Assembly (NCBI GenBank): GCA_964420065.1 | Contig: CAYQQK010000005.1 | Location: forward strand, 1 to 64,000 | Origin: CAYQQK01 sp964420065 | Lineage (GTDB): Bacteria > Bacillota > Dethiobacteria > DTU022 | Reading direction: 5' to 3' | Length of the DNA: 64,000 nucleotides | Shown here: positions 16,784 to 26,179 of the stretch, piece after piece | Numbering within the stretch: the first letter of the stretch is position 1 | How the letters are laid out: each line of letters begins with the position of its first letter | Position numbers and translations under genes: made by a program | The notes under the pieces: generated by a model | Database searches by the model: none | What the model was told of the DNA's origin: nothing | The model's input: the letters and a program-made list of their open reading frames with translations, nothing else

Positions 16784-18034
16784 ATGGAAAAGGCTTTACA
16801 GAAGACGGAAGCCGGTTTCATCCTGGTTGCGGTGTTGATCTTTACTGCGGCTTTACTGATCCTTGGATCGGCGCTCGTCGCCTATTCCACCAGCGAAAAA
16901 CGGATCGCCGCCTACCACCGGCATGATAGCGCACTTTACTACATTACCGAAGCGGGCCTGGAAGCCGGGCATGCCGTAATCGGCAATAATTTTGAGCATC
17001 GTGATGGATTTGGAGGAGCGATGGGGGAGGGCGCATACACGGTCAATTTTGTTTTCCCCGGCGCAGACGGCGACCTTGGCCGGCACCAGCGTAAGGTCGT
17101 TTCAACGGGGGTTCTCGGGGGTGATACCCTTTCGTTGGAGTTAATCTGCGGGGTCGATCCGATCTATGGCCAGGCGTTGGTGGTATCCGAAGCGCTAAAA
17201 CTGTCTGGATGCACCGTTGACGGCGACGTGCATGTAAACGGCAGCTTAAGTGTTGAAGGGGTCAACACTCTTGCGGCGGGAGCAGGGCTAACCTGCGCGG
17301 ACCGGCAAAAAATCAGTTTCGGCGAAGGGGCCGTGCTTTGGGTAAAGGAGCGGTCCTATAGCGGGGGGCAACGGTTGCCTGCAGCCTGGGAGAGCGGTCC
17401 GATGGCCCTGCCGTCGCTTGATTTGCTGCGGTTTGAACAGGAACGGAGCAGCTTCGATCCGGTTGATTCCGGAGCCTGGCCGCCTTTGCCGGGTTGTTAC
17501 CGGGGGGGTGCGAGGGAAATACAGGTTAACGGGATCCTGGTCATCGACCCCGGAAGCGACCGGGTGGAATATGCCGGGGATTTGATCGTGTGGGGAGATT
17601 GTACAATTACCGGATTCTTTCGTTTTGGTGGCCGGATGATCGTTTTTGGCGACCTGGAGATCATATCCGGTCCGGAAACCCCGGTTTATTTGAACGGCCT
17701 GGTTGTAGCTGCCGGTGCGGTCTGTATTCATGGCAACCTCAGCCCGGAATGTTCCGATCACGAGTTGGCCCTTGTCGCCGGGGGTGAGATCGCGTTTAAC
17801 GGTGTGGATCCGGGGCAGGAAAGATTTGGGGGAGGGACGCTCTTTCTTTTTTCCGATGGGGCAACGGTCCGAATCGGCGATCCCGACAATCCCCGGTTCG
17901 ATCTTTATGGCAGCATTGTTGCCGGCCGGGCAGAGCTGTATCAGTGTCATCTACACCATGACTCCGGAGTATTCATGGGCAATCCGGATCTACCGGGAAA
18001 CAGGGTGGTGGTTGAAGAGTGGCTCAAACCATAG
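16784..18034 (+). CDS. PilX-like pilus protein with long beta-rich C-terminal domain
   Basis: Protein of 416 residues. A short leader and hydrophobic helix (FILVAVLIFTAALLILGSAL) are followed by STSEKRIAAYHRHDSALYYITEAGLEAG, the PilX N-terminal signature. The remaining 330 residues are a beta-rich domain with repeated Gly-Asp turns (VDGDVHVNGSLSVEG, YAGDLIVWGDCTITG, GGRMIVFGDLEI) suggesting a beta-helix or bactofilin-like solenoid. ATG 16784 has CGGGAG seven bases upstream. It is much larger than classical PilX and is paralogous in layout to the gene at 20734. A tip or adhesin role is inference. Confidence 0.75.
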   Translation: MEKALQKTEAGFILVAVLIFTAALLILGSALVAYSTSEKRIAAYHRHDSALYYITEAGLEAGHAVIGNNFEHRDGFGGAMGEGAYTVNFVFPGADGDLGRHQRKVVSTGVLGGDTLSLELICGVDPIYGQALVVSEALKLSGCTVDGDVHVNGSLSVEGVNTLAAGAGLTCADRQKISFGEGAVLWVKERSYSGGQRLPAAWESGPMALPSLDLLRFEQERSSFDPVDSGAWPPLPGCYRGGAREIQVNGILVIDPGSDRVEYAGDLIVWGDCTITGFFRFGGRMIVFGDLEIISGPETPVYLNGLVVAAGAVCIHGNLSPECSDHELALVAGGEIAFNGVDPGQERFGGGTLFLFSDGATVRIGDPDNPRFDLYGSIVAGRAELYQCHLHHDSGVFMGNPDLPGNRVVVEEWLKP

Positions 18035-19116
18035 AGCAGGAAATAGCGCTGGCGGAACCGCGCCGGCGTTTTAAGAAAAGATATTCAAATATTGGGCTGG
18101 ATATAGGCAGCGCCCAGATCAAACTGATCCAGTTTAAAAACAAAAGGGGACGGATCTGTTTACACCAGTACGGGATCTTTCCCCTGCCCCAGGGCGCTGT
18201 GGAGGGGGGGCGGATTGCCGATCCGTTGCTTCTGGCCGTTCGCCTGCGACAGTACCTGCGACGACGGGGTCTCCATAAAAACCGGGTTAATCTGTGTATT
18301 GGCGGTTTAAGCGTCGTTCACCGGCAAGTTTTATTGCCGGCCATGACCGCCAGGGAGATCCCACAGGCGATCCGCTGGGAAGCTGAAAAGCATGTGATGT
18401 TTCCCCTCGATGAAGCGGTAGTCGATTATTCTTGTATCGGTGAACGGGTGGTCGATGGTAAAACGGTAGCGGAGATTGTCCTGGTTGCTACGCCAAAAAA
18501 GGTGGTGAACAGCTACATTGAACTGGTGACCAGGGTGGGGCTGTATCCGGAAGTGATCGAGATTGAACCTTTTGCCTTGCACCGGGCAATCCGCCGGACG
18601 GCTGCTCTTACCGAAAACTCTTTTCATGACAACCTGCTCATTCTTGATATCGGGGGTGAGAGTTCCAACCTGCTCGTTCTGGAAAGAGGCCGCTATAGTT
18701 TCTCACGCGTTTTGAACATCGGGGTCTATCATTTTTTGCACAGGGTGGTTGAAACGGCGGAAGTTGACCTCGAGAAAGCGCGCTGCATTGTTTTTGGAGC
18801 GAGACCGTTTGAGATGGAAGCGGTTCTCGAGGTGGCGGACGATCTCTCGCGTCAGATCCAACGTTCCCTGGAGTATTACGCTCTGGAGATGTGGCATCAA
18901 GAACAGGAATTTGAGCGGATCATCATCTGTGGAGGCGGCGCCTTCATTCCGGGGTTAGGTGCTTTTTTGGGGCATGAATTAAAAGTTGAGCCGAAAATGT
19001 ATTCCTTTTTGAACGGGGTTGAATGTGGCGATCGTTTCTTGAAGGAGGACCTTCAACAAAACGGAAACATGCTCCAGATTGCCTGCGGTTTGGCGTTGCG
19101 GGGGTGGTTGAAATGA
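18019..19116 (+). CDS. pilM: Type IV pilus assembly protein PilM
   Basis: Cytoplasmic actin-like ATPase-fold protein of 365 residues that binds the N-terminus of PilN in the alignment complex. Nucleotide-fold motifs include IGLDIGSAQIKLIQF near residue 26, ILDIGGESSNLLVL near 208 and IIICGGGAFIPGLGAFL near 300. EIPQAIRWEAEKHVMFPLDEAV is typical of PilM. It starts at GTG 18019, overlapping the PilX-like gene by 16 bases, and its stop overlaps the pilN start (ATGA). Confidence 0.94.
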   Translation: MAQTIEQEIALAEPRRRFKKRYSNIGLDIGSAQIKLIQFKNKRGRICLHQYGIFPLPQGAVEGGRIADPLLLAVRLRQYLRRRGLHKNRVNLCIGGLSVVHRQVLLPAMTAREIPQAIRWEAEKHVMFPLDEAVVDYSCIGERVVDGKTVAEIVLVATPKKVVNSYIELVTRVGLYPEVIEIEPFALHRAIRRTAALTENSFHDNLLILDIGGESSNLLVLERGRYSFSRVLNIGVYHFLHRVVETAEVDLEKARCIVFGARPFEMEAVLEVADDLSRQIQRSLEYYALEMWHQEQEFERIIICGGGAFIPGLGAFLGHELKVEPKMYSFLNGVECGDRFLKEDLQQNGNMLQIACGLALRGWLK

Positions 19117-19670
19117 ACCCGATGAAAACCGAAATAAACCTGCGGACGCGTGAGTTTGTTATCGCTCGCGAGTTTTACTGGCCGCGGGTTGCCCACCTCG
19201 TCAGTATCATCCTCATCCTGGCGGGTCTGGCCGCCGGCATGGTCTATGCGCAGCATCTGCTCGAAACGCTTGCCCAAAACGTGGCTTATCTGCGGGTGCG
19301 CACGGAAGAATTGAAACAGCGGGTCATCCCCTTGCAGGAGATGGAGACGGAGATAGAGGGCATGCAAGCGAGGGCGGCCATAAGGGATCAGCTGCTGGAA
19401 CGGATTACTCCCTTTTCCCGTTACCTGGAGGAGGTTGAAGGCACCGCTGTTGCCGCCGGGATGCACCTGAAAAGCATTGAGGCCAAGAATACGGAAAAAG
19501 CGGTGTTTCACGGGTATGGAAGAACCATGCAGGAGATCGCTCTCTACATCCAGGCATTGAATGAAAAGCCGTTTGTGACCGGGGCTGAATATACCGGCAT
19601 GCGCCTGGAAGGTGACGGCTACAGTTTTGTCGCCGAAGCTTTCCTGGTCGTGGGGGGAGGGCTGGACTGA
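19113..19670 (+). CDS. pilN: Type IV pilus assembly protein PilN
   Basis: Bitopic inner-membrane protein of 185 residues. The N-terminal MNPMKTEINLRTREF contains the conserved INL-type motif that contacts PilM. One membrane segment follows (VAHLVSIILILAGLAAGMVY), then a coiled coil and a small ferredoxin-like domain. The start at 19113 overlaps the pilM stop by four bases. It precedes pilO, keeping the usual MNO order; no secretin (pilQ) follows, as expected for a single-membrane organism. Confidence 0.9.
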   Translation: MNPMKTEINLRTREFVIAREFYWPRVAHLVSIILILAGLAAGMVYAQHLLETLAQNVAYLRVRTEELKQRVIPLQEMETEIEGMQARAAIRDQLLERITPFSRYLEEVEGTAVAAGMHLKSIEAKNTEKAVFHGYGRTMQEIALYIQALNEKPFVTGAEYTGMRLEGDGYSFVAEAFLVVGGGLD

Positions 19671-19672
19671 AG

Positions 19673-20215
19673 ATGAAAAAGGAAAAGCGTTTTCTTTCAA
19701 AGCGGGAAGCGGTCTTGCTGATCCTGGTCCTCGGCCTGGCAGCCCTGCTCTCTGCCTGGAAATTCGTTTATCTACCCTGGCATGATACCTACCGGTCACT
19801 CCAGAAAGAAAAGAGCGTACTGCAGGAGAAAATAGACCAATTGGAGCAGGAACTCAGACGGAAACCGGAAATCGAGGCGGAATGGCGCCGCTGGAATGAA
19901 ACGGGGCGTGAATTGGAAGAAACAGTGCCCACCCTGGAACAGATTCCCCAGGTTCTGGCCGACCTGGAGGTTTTGCTGCAGAAAGAAAACGTGGCCATTA
20001 CGAGAATAGTTGTCAGCGGCATCCAACGCCTCGAAAACCAGGCGGTGGTCTCTTTCCAGTTAGGTCTGGAGGGGGAACAGCGAAGCACCCTGAACATGCT
20101 TTCCCGCCTGGAACGGTTCCAACGACTTTTGGTGGTGGACAGCGTTGCCTGGAAAAAAAACGACAGTGAAAAATGGTCCATGGATCTGATGTTTGCATTG
20201 TTGTTCAAACTGTAG
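19673..20215 (+). CDS. pilO: Type IV pilus assembly protein PilO
   Basis: Bitopic membrane protein of 180 residues: a short basic N-terminus, one hydrophobic helix (AVLLILVLGLAALLSAWKFVY), a coiled coil (SLQKEKSVLQEKIDQLEQEL), then an alpha/beta domain. It partners PilN in the periplasm-facing or extracellular alignment complex. It starts two bases after the pilN stop. Its last 43 bases are overlapped by the open frame of the next minor pilin. Confidence 0.88.
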   Translation: MKKEKRFLSKREAVLLILVLGLAALLSAWKFVYLPWHDTYRSLQKEKSVLQEKIDQLEQELRRKPEIEAEWRRWNETGRELEETVPTLEQIPQVLADLEVLLQKENVAITRIVVSGIQRLENQAVVSFQLGLEGEQRSTLNMLSRLERFQRLLVVDSVAWKKNDSEKWSMDLMFALLFKL

Positions 20216-20703
20216 GGGGGGAAAAAAATGGGGCGCGTCGTTCAAAAACAGAAACGGGTTTAACGTACCTGGAGCTGGTCTGTGTCCTGACCATGATCGG
20301 TTTTCTGGTTGCGTTGACCCTGCCTTTTCTGATCCGGTTGGGGGGGCGCTGGCAACTGGAAACGGCGGCCCGGGGAATGGCAACCGAGTTTCGGTTGGCC
20401 CAGCAAGCGACTATCAGCACCCGGGTGAACACACGATTTGAGTTTCGGTTTCATAACCGCGACTGCCGTATTTTTTATCCGGAGGGGCGCAAGACATTTC
20501 GGTTACCGGAGGGGATCACTTATAACACGATTACTTTTCCTTTTTCGGATGGGTATTACAAGGTGCATTTCACCCCCCTTGGGGCACCTTCCAGCGGCGG
20601 CACGGTTGCTTTGCAGGATTCCTGCGGGGAAATAGTCTACGTCATCGTTACCCCTGCCACCGGCCGGGTGCGCCTTTCACGGGACCCACCGGCAAACTGG
20701 TAA
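20173..20703 (+). CDS. Type IV minor pilin, FimT/GspH type, with abnormal start
   Basis: The prepilin helix LTYLELVCVLTMIGFLVALTL has Glu5, followed by a GspH/FimT-like domain (AARGMATEFRLAQQATISTR). The only in-frame ATG is 20173, deep inside pilO and lacking a ribosome site. A well-placed ATG at 20228, behind GGGGGGG, is in another frame and stops after 11 codons. G7 and A7 runs sit directly before it. Either translation begins at 20173 or a rare codon, or a one-base frameshift (sequence error, mutation or programmed slip) separates the start from the body. The family assignment is firm; the first 30 residues are not. Confidence 0.75.
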   Translation: MVHGSDVCIVVQTVGGEKNGARRSKTETGLTYLELVCVLTMIGFLVALTLPFLIRLGGRWQLETAARGMATEFRLAQQATISTRVNTRFEFRFHNRDCRIFYPEGRKTFRLPEGITYNTITFPFSDGYYKVHFTPLGAPSSGGTVALQDSCGEIVYVIVTPATGRVRLSRDPPANW

Positions 20704-20733
20704 CCATGGCAAGGGGACGACGGCGGCTAAATA

Positions 20734-22251
20734 ATGAGGGGCGGGGATGTTTGGTTCACGGTTAACTGTATGAAAAGGAATTCGGTAGTGTTGAGGGACA
20801 GGAAAAACAGGGGAAGGCAAGGTGCAGCCGTGATACATTTGAAAGCCGATAAAGGTTCAATTTTGGTCCTTGTTTCGGTGACAATGCTGCTCCTGTGTAT
20901 TCTCGGCACCACCCTGGTTTCGGTGGGCACGGCCGAAGTGCGGGAAGCGGTACGTCAGGAAAGGCAGACACAAGCCTTTTTACTGGCGCGATCCGGGGCT
21001 GATTCCATGGCTGCCTGGATTATTGAAAGCGCCAATGCCGAATCCGATTTTTTGGATGAGATTTTAAAAGGCATCCCTTCCGAGCCGGAGCCCCTGGGAG
21101 AAGGGACGGTCACGCTTCAGGTGAGCGGCACCCGGGGGGAGGATATTACTATTCTTGCCACCGGTAACGTCAAAGGGGTAGAACAGGTTGTGACTTTGAT
21201 CTTGAGCCCCAGGACAGGAGAAGCCGGAAGCGGCGGTTCGGAAACGACGGAAACAGATGGGCCTTTGTCCATTGCCCTCGATATGGCTGTTTTTAGCGAC
21301 ACCGGCATCATCTTGTCCGGCAGCGCGCAAATATTTGGCAATGCCGGAACCAACGCCACCGCTGCGGGCGCGGTCAGTTTTGGTTCGGCCACTGCCGTCA
21401 ATGGGAACCTGTATATCGGTCAAGACGGTGATTCCGACCTCGTGGTTACCTACCCCGGATCGTCAAGTTTGGGCCGGCATGTTACCGGCAATGTAACGCC
21501 TTTGCAGCAGGCCCGTCAATATCCGTTGCCACCGTACCCGGAGTTGCCGCTAGATTTGGCGTACCATGGTAATTTTGGGGCTGGCTGGTGGCCTCCGCCG
21601 CCTCACCATATCAACGAGGATGGGGAGTACGGAAATCTTGATGTGGACAGCACCCTCGTGATTGACGTCGGGGAGGGGGTGCGCCGTCTCCGGGTGCGGA
21701 GCTTGAAGGTGACAGGTAATGGGGAAATTATTTTAACGGGAACAGGTGCCTTGCATCTTCATGTAGAGGATACACTGGTGCTTGGAAACAGTGGAAGAAT
21801 TAATGAGGGCGGTCACCCCGGAAGGGTGCTTGTCTATTACAGTGGTGCGTCCGCTCTTGATTATTCCGGCAATACCCGGCTTGCGGGGTGTGTCTATATC
21901 GAACGAGCGAACATTATTATTGGTGCCAGCGGGGGCATTATCGGGCATATCGTAACCGGGGGAGATACGGTCACCATATCCGGAGATGCCAGTGCGAATG
22001 TGCGGGCTGTCTACGCTCCCAATGCCCATGTGTTTATGGGTGGGAGCGGGAAAGTGGCCGGAGCGATCGTTGCCGATAGCTTTAAGGCGGAAGGAGGAAC
22101 AACGGTGACATATTGTTCCGATCTTGATCCGATCCCCTTCCTTGCTGTGGATAACGGCGATGGTGACGAAGGTGACGATGAAACAGGGGATGGTGCGGGT
22201 GAAAACGGGGGGGAGGGTTCCGCGGGCTATGAAAGGATATTATGGCAATAG
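20734..22251 (+). CDS. Large PilX-like pilus protein with beta-solenoid domain
   Basis: Protein of 505 residues. After a basic N-terminus comes one membrane helix (SILVLVSVTMLLLCILGTTL) and VREAVRQERQTQAFLLARSGADS, the PilX-type N-terminal pattern. Residues about 180-470 are repeats of short beta strands rich in Gly, Ser, Thr and Asn (SGSAQIFGNAGTNATAAG, VTISGDASANVRAVYAPNAH), predicting a right-handed solenoid. The C-terminus is an acidic low-complexity tail (GDGDEGDDETGDGAGENG). It shares its plan with the gene at 16784. The start may be ATG 20734 or 20770. An adhesive tip or surface role is inferred. Confidence 0.72.
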   Translation: MRGGDVWFTVNCMKRNSVVLRDRKNRGRQGAAVIHLKADKGSILVLVSVTMLLLCILGTTLVSVGTAEVREAVRQERQTQAFLLARSGADSMAAWIIESANAESDFLDEILKGIPSEPEPLGEGTVTLQVSGTRGEDITILATGNVKGVEQVVTLILSPRTGEAGSGGSETTETDGPLSIALDMAVFSDTGIILSGSAQIFGNAGTNATAAGAVSFGSATAVNGNLYIGQDGDSDLVVTYPGSSSLGRHVTGNVTPLQQARQYPLPPYPELPLDLAYHGNFGAGWWPPPPHHINEDGEYGNLDVDSTLVIDVGEGVRRLRVRSLKVTGNGEIILTGTGALHLHVEDTLVLGNSGRINEGGHPGRVLVYYSGASALDYSGNTRLAGCVYIERANIIIGASGGIIGHIVTGGDTVTISGDASANVRAVYAPNAHVFMGGSGKVAGAIVADSFKAEGGTTVTYCSDLDPIPFLAVDNGDGDEGDDETGDGAGENGGEGSAGYERILWQ

Positions 22252-22615
22252 CGGGGCTGATCATGTTCGGTCAAGGCTGGTACGCGCAGATGGTTTCACC
22301 TTGATCGAAGTGCTGGTTTCCTTGTTGATTTTGAGCCTGTTGGTGATCACCCTTGTCGCCCTTTTTACAGCCGGCTATGTCCATATTCTTCTCGGCGGTG
22401 ACCGGAGTATCACCGTTTTCGAGCTGCAAGGGATGGTGGAAGATAAAACTCTTTCGCCGAAAGATGAGACGGAAGATGATGAAGAATGGACAATGAACCT
22501 GAATTTCCCCGGTGTGGGGCCGGTGGATATTGCCGGGAAAAAAGTAACGGTAGAAAAGTCAGATCAAGATCACGGCGCCATCACTTTGACGGTGTTTCTT
22601 CCAGTTTCGGATTGA
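22229..22615 (+). CDS. Type IV minor pilin, PilV type (second set)
   Basis: Prepilin of 128 residues: leader ending VRADG, then FTLIEVLVSLLILSLLVITL with Glu5, followed by an acidic short domain (KDETEDDEEW). ATG 22229 lies inside the end of the previous gene (23-base overlap), with GGGGGAGGG upstream. Together with the next gene it repeats the PilV-PilW-PilX grouping seen at 15.9-18.0 kb. Confidence 0.8.
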   Translation: MKGYYGNSGADHVRSRLVRADGFTLIEVLVSLLILSLLVITLVALFTAGYVHILLGGDRSITVFELQGMVEDKTLSPKDETEDDEEWTMNLNFPGVGPVDIAGKKVTVEKSDQDHGAITLTVFLPVSD

Positions 22616-22647
22616 AGGTGATACGGACGACAGATAAAGGATGGGAC

Positions 22648-23232
22648 ATGCCTGCCGACGGCTCTAAAGGGCAGTATTCGGCATGGGCTCCCAGGCGACT
22701 AAAACGGGAGGATCAAGGTTTTACCTTGATGGAGCTCCTGGTAGTGCTGGCCGTGTTGGGGCTGCTGCTGGCAGGGGTATTTGGATTCTTTCTTTTTGGT
22801 GCCAGAGTATACCACGAGGGAACCGATCAAGCCCAAGCGCAGCACCAGCTTCGTTACGCGGCGGAGTACATTACCCGTGAAGTTCGTTTCGCCAATAATT
22901 TCAGGATGTTTCCGCAAGCTCCCGAGGAAGCTTTGGGGGATTTCAACTATATTTTCCTGGGGGGTGAAAGCGATCACGCCTTGATCCACCTGAACTCCCA
23001 GGGCAGCAGGGTTATCGCGGATGCTTGCTTGGAAGCTCTGTCTTTTACCATCATCCAACCCGGCGGTTCCGGCGGCGGCTCCACTTTTAAATATAAACTG
23101 GTTTTGGAGATGAGCGCCGCCGAGGGGGATCGGCTCTATACCATGCAGAGCGCGATCCTGTTGCCGAACTGCGCGGACTACGCCGACGGGCCCGAAGCCT
23201 TTCCGGTCATACGCTATCTTAAACCAAAGTAA
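22648..23232 (+). CDS. Type IV minor pilin, PilW type (second set)
   Basis: Prepilin of 194 residues with a long leader ending KREDQG, then FTLMELLVVLAVLGLLLAGVF with Glu5, and QLRYAAEYITREVRFANNFR, the PilW/GspJ helix. ATG 22648 is selected because AAGGATGG lies just upstream. It is the last gene of the pilus operon; no clear terminator separates it from aroK 112 bases later. Confidence 0.83.
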   Translation: MPADGSKGQYSAWAPRRLKREDQGFTLMELLVVLAVLGLLLAGVFGFFLFGARVYHEGTDQAQAQHQLRYAAEYITREVRFANNFRMFPQAPEEALGDFNYIFLGGESDHALIHLNSQGSRVIADACLEALSFTIIQPGGSGGGSTFKYKLVLEMSAAEGDRLYTMQSAILLPNCADYADGPEAFPVIRYLKPK

Positions 23233-23344
23233 ACTTAAGAATGGTTCCGGTGATAAAATAAAGAAAATCGGTGGCCCTGCTGCGGGCTTTTTGGGTTTTG
23301 GCTCCCGGATGAAACATGAAGTGGGTTTCAGCAGGGAAGGGGAG

Positions 23345-23887
23345 GTGCCTGCGATCGATTACAAACTGAAGTTGCAGACCCGTCAGATCTTCCTGACCGG
23401 TTTTATGGCTACCGGCAAGACTGTCGTTGGCCGGGTTCTGGCCGGCCGGTTGGGACGTCGTTTTCTTGATACGGATTGTCTGGTGGAAGAAAGGACGGGG
23501 TATTCTATTCCGTACCTGTTCGAACATTTTGGGGAGGAAAAGTTTCGGGAGCGGGAGGCGGAGGTGATCGCTTCCTTGAAAGAATATCCTCCGGGCACCC
23601 TGGTCGTGGCTACAGGGGGGGGGGCGATACTACGGGAAGAGAACCGGCGTATTTTCAGGGGATGGGGTGTGGTTGTTCTTCTTACTGCATCGCCGCCGGC
23701 CATTTTGCGAAGGGTCCGGCGCCAGGGTGGGCGTCCTTTGTTGCAGGGAAAGGGGGCCCGGAACAAGGTGCTAGTTTTATACCGGGAAAGGGAACCCTAC
23801 TACCGGGAATGTGACCTGAGCGTGGATACAACCGGCCGGGTACCGGAACGGGTAGCGGCGGAAATAAGCCGAAAGTTGGGGTTTTAA
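23345..23887 (+). CDS. aroK: Shikimate kinase
   Basis: ATP-dependent phosphorylation of shikimate to shikimate 3-phosphate. About 180 residues. P-loop [11 protein letters not shown], substrate-binding DTD in [22 protein letters not shown] (shikimate-binding glycine motif), and the lid [12 protein letters not shown]. The start is not certain: GTG 23345 has AGGGAAGG upstream, while ATG 23309 and TTG 23291 would add residues with no known role. It is followed by aroQ. Confidence 0.93.
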   Translation: MPAIDYKLKLQTRQIFLTGFMATGKTVVGRVLAGRLGRRFLDTDCLVEERTGYSIPYLFEHFGEEKFREREAEVIASLKEYPPGTLVVATGGGAILREENRRIFRGWGVVVLLTASPPAILRRVRRQGGRPLLQGKGARNKVLVLYREREPYYRECDLSVDTTGRVPERVAAEISRKLGF

Positions 23888-23973
23888 TGGTTACTGCCCC
23901 AGTTTGCGGCAGGATTTTGTTCAGGTACAGGGGAAGTATTTATGCCTGTAAAAAAAATATCGCCGGGAGACAA

Positions 23974-24432
23974 ATGAAAATGAGGCCACGCCTCCTGGTC
24001 CTGCATGGACCGAATCTGAACCTCCTCGGAAAGCGGGAACCACATATCTATGGTTCCACAACCCTGAAACAGATCAATGCTTTTCTCGAATCCCAGGCCG
24101 GTGAGCTGGGGTTGGAGTTGGAATGCTTCCAGTCCAATCACGAAGGCGATTTGATCGATCGAATTGAAGATGCCGCCGGATCTTACCGGGGGATCCTGGT
24201 TAACCCGGGAGCATTGACCCACTACAGTTATGCCCTGCGGGATGCCCTGGTTGCCGCCGGATGCCCGGTCGTGGAGGTGCATCTTAGCAATATTCATGCC
24301 CGGGAACCTTTCCGCAAAACTTCGGTCATCAGTCCTGTAGCTCAAGGGGTTATCTGCGGCCTGGGCCCGGCAAGTTACCTGCTGGGGCTACGAGCGCTGG
24401 CCGGCCTGATCCGGGCGGAAGGAGAAGAATAA
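23974..24432 (+). CDS. aroQ: 3-dehydroquinate dehydratase, type II
   Basis: Dehydrates 3-dehydroquinate to 3-dehydroshikimate. It has 152 residues, normal for the dodecameric type II enzyme. [18 protein letters not shown] contains the flexible loop with catalytic Arg and Tyr. [47 protein letters not shown] (catalytic His, with Ser and Arg substrate contacts) and [11 protein letters not shown] complete the site. ATG 23974 has GGGAG upstream. It sits between aroK and pepQ. Confidence 0.96.
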   Translation: MKMRPRLLVLHGPNLNLLGKREPHIYGSTTLKQINAFLESQAGELGLELECFQSNHEGDLIDRIEDAAGSYRGILVNPGALTHYSYALRDALVAAGCPVVEVHLSNIHAREPFRKTSVISPVAQGVICGLGPASYLLGLRALAGLIRAEGEE

Positions 24433-24433
24433 C

Positions 24434-25501
24434 ATGGACCGGCGTCTGCAACGGTTTCAGAGCCGGCTTGTTGAACTGGGGTTGGAAGCGTTTTTGATTA
24501 CCCACCCTGCCAATCGGCGCTATGTAAGCGGTTTTGATGGGTCCTCCGGGGTTCTCCTGATCTGCCCGGAAAAAGCATTTTTGGCAACCGATTCGCGTTA
24601 TCTGGAACAGGCCGGTCTCCAGTCTCCCCACTGCATTCTTGTTTCTTCCGGTGAAACGGGCCTGGCAGCCGCGCTACGTCCGGTTGTGGAAGAAAATAAA
24701 TTGAACCGGGTTGCCTTTGAAGAAAAACATCTTGTTTACGCCTCTTACCGGGAGTATAGTCAGGAGTGGCAATTGGAGTTGCTCCCACATCCCGGCTTGG
24801 CAGAAGAAATGCGTCGGAACAAGGAGCCGGCGGAAGTACAAGTTTTGGATCACGGTGCCGCCCTGCTTGACGCTGCCTTCCTCCATATCCTTGAATACCT
24901 TGCTCCCGGCCGGACAGAGGCTGAGGTGTCACTGGAACTGGAGCTTTTTTTGCGCCGTCGTGGCTCATCCGGAGTTCCTTTCCGATTTATTGTTGCTTCC
25001 GGCACAAGGGGGGCATTTCCTCATGGGGTGGCGACGCCAAAAATTTTGCAGCGGGGTGAACTGGTGACCATAGATTTTGGAGCCGTGGTTGACGGTTATG
25101 CCACTGATTGCACCCGTACTGTTTGTTTGGGTCCCCCGGACGGGAGGCAGCAGGAAATTTATGCTTGTGTCCAGGAAGCACAGGAAAAAGCCCGCTTCGG
25201 AGTGGAGCCGGGAATGGCATGCCGGGAGGCCGACGCCCTGGCTCGTGAAGTGATCGTCGCCGCCGGGTATGGGCAGTATTTTGGTCACGGCCTCGGCCAC
25301 GGAGTCGGGTTGGAAGTGCATGAGCAGCCAATCCTTTCTCCCCGGGGTGAAGGAAACCTGCTTCCGGGCACTGTTTTTACCGTAGAACCAGGGATCTATA
25401 TTCCGGGATGGGGAGGGGTACGTATTGAAGATATGATGATCATGGAAAAAGAAGGGGCCAGAGCCCTGACCAGAAGCACCCGGGAACTGGTCGTAATTTA
25501 G
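24434..25501 (+). CDS. pepQ: Xaa-Pro aminopeptidase family M24
   Basis: Metallopeptidase of 355 residues that removes N-terminal residues before proline or cleaves X-Pro dipeptides. An N-terminal creatinase-like domain (residues 1-125) precedes a pita-bread domain with the five metal ligands: VTIDFGAVVDGYATDCTRT (two Asp), GHGLGHGVGLEVHEQP (His), TVEPGIYIPGWGGVRIEDM (two Glu). AAGGAGAAG lies before ATG 24434. Between aroQ and efp, it matches the conserved yqhT position in Firmicutes. Confidence 0.94.
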   Translation: MDRRLQRFQSRLVELGLEAFLITHPANRRYVSGFDGSSGVLLICPEKAFLATDSRYLEQAGLQSPHCILVSSGETGLAAALRPVVEENKLNRVAFEEKHLVYASYREYSQEWQLELLPHPGLAEEMRRNKEPAEVQVLDHGAALLDAAFLHILEYLAPGRTEAEVSLELELFLRRRGSSGVPFRFIVASGTRGAFPHGVATPKILQRGELVTIDFGAVVDGYATDCTRTVCLGPPDGRQQEIYACVQEAQEKARFGVEPGMACREADALAREVIVAAGYGQYFGHGLGHGVGLEVHEQPILSPRGEGNLLPGTVFTVEPGIYIPGWGGVRIEDMMIMEKEGARALTRSTRELVVI

Positions 25502-25578
25502 CACCGGGGCCAATCATCCAGTGATGGGTATTTCAAACCCGGCCGGCAGGATGTTTGACATGGAGGGAGAATTGATGC

Positions 25579-26136
25579 ATGATATCGACCAATGATTTCC
25601 ATACCGGTTTGACGATCGATCTGGACGACGAAATTTTTACCGTGGTTGAATTTCAACACGTCAAGCCGGGCAAGGGCGCTGCTTTTGTGCGGACCAAGCT
25701 CAAGAATCTGCGCACCGGAGCGGTGACCGAACGGACTTTTCGAGCGGGTGAAAAGGTAACCCGGGCGCACCTGGAGCGGCGGTCGGTGGAATACCTTTAC
25801 CGCAGCAGCGATACTTTTTATATGATGGATCTGGATAGTTACGAACAGACAGCTCTCTCCAAGGAACAGATGGAAGAAGTGGGACCGTACCTTAAAGAGA
25901 ACGAACAACTTTCGCTCATTGTTTACCATAACCAGGTTGTTGGTGTGGAGATGCCCAAAACCGTGGAGTTGCTGGTTACCGAAACCGATCCCGGGGTCAA
26001 GGGTGACACCGTTTCCGGCGGATCCAAACCGGCGACCCTGGAAACCGGTCTGGTGGTGAATGTTCCCTTTTTTATCAACGTGGGCGATCGTTTACGTATT
26101 GATACCCGCAGCGGTGCATATGTGGAAAGAGTTTAG
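25579..26136 (+). CDS. efp: Elongation factor P
   Basis: Translation factor that rescues ribosomes stalled at proline runs, 185 residues with three beta-barrel domains. The tip loop is KPGKGAAF, whose second lysine is the usual modification site. The C-terminal domain ends with [29 protein letters not shown] lies upstream of ATG 25579. Position directly after pepQ is standard in Firmicutes. Confidence 0.97.
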   Translation: MISTNDFHTGLTIDLDDEIFTVVEFQHVKPGKGAAFVRTKLKNLRTGAVTERTFRAGEKVTRAHLERRSVEYLYRSSDTFYMMDLDSYEQTALSKEQMEEVGPYLKENEQLSLIVYHNQVVGVEMPKTVELLVTETDPGVKGDTVSGGSKPATLETGLVVNVPFFINVGDRLRIDTRSGAYVERV

Positions 26137-26179
26137 AGGAATAATAGAGTTGGATAAAAAAGGAGGGCCCTAGGCGATC

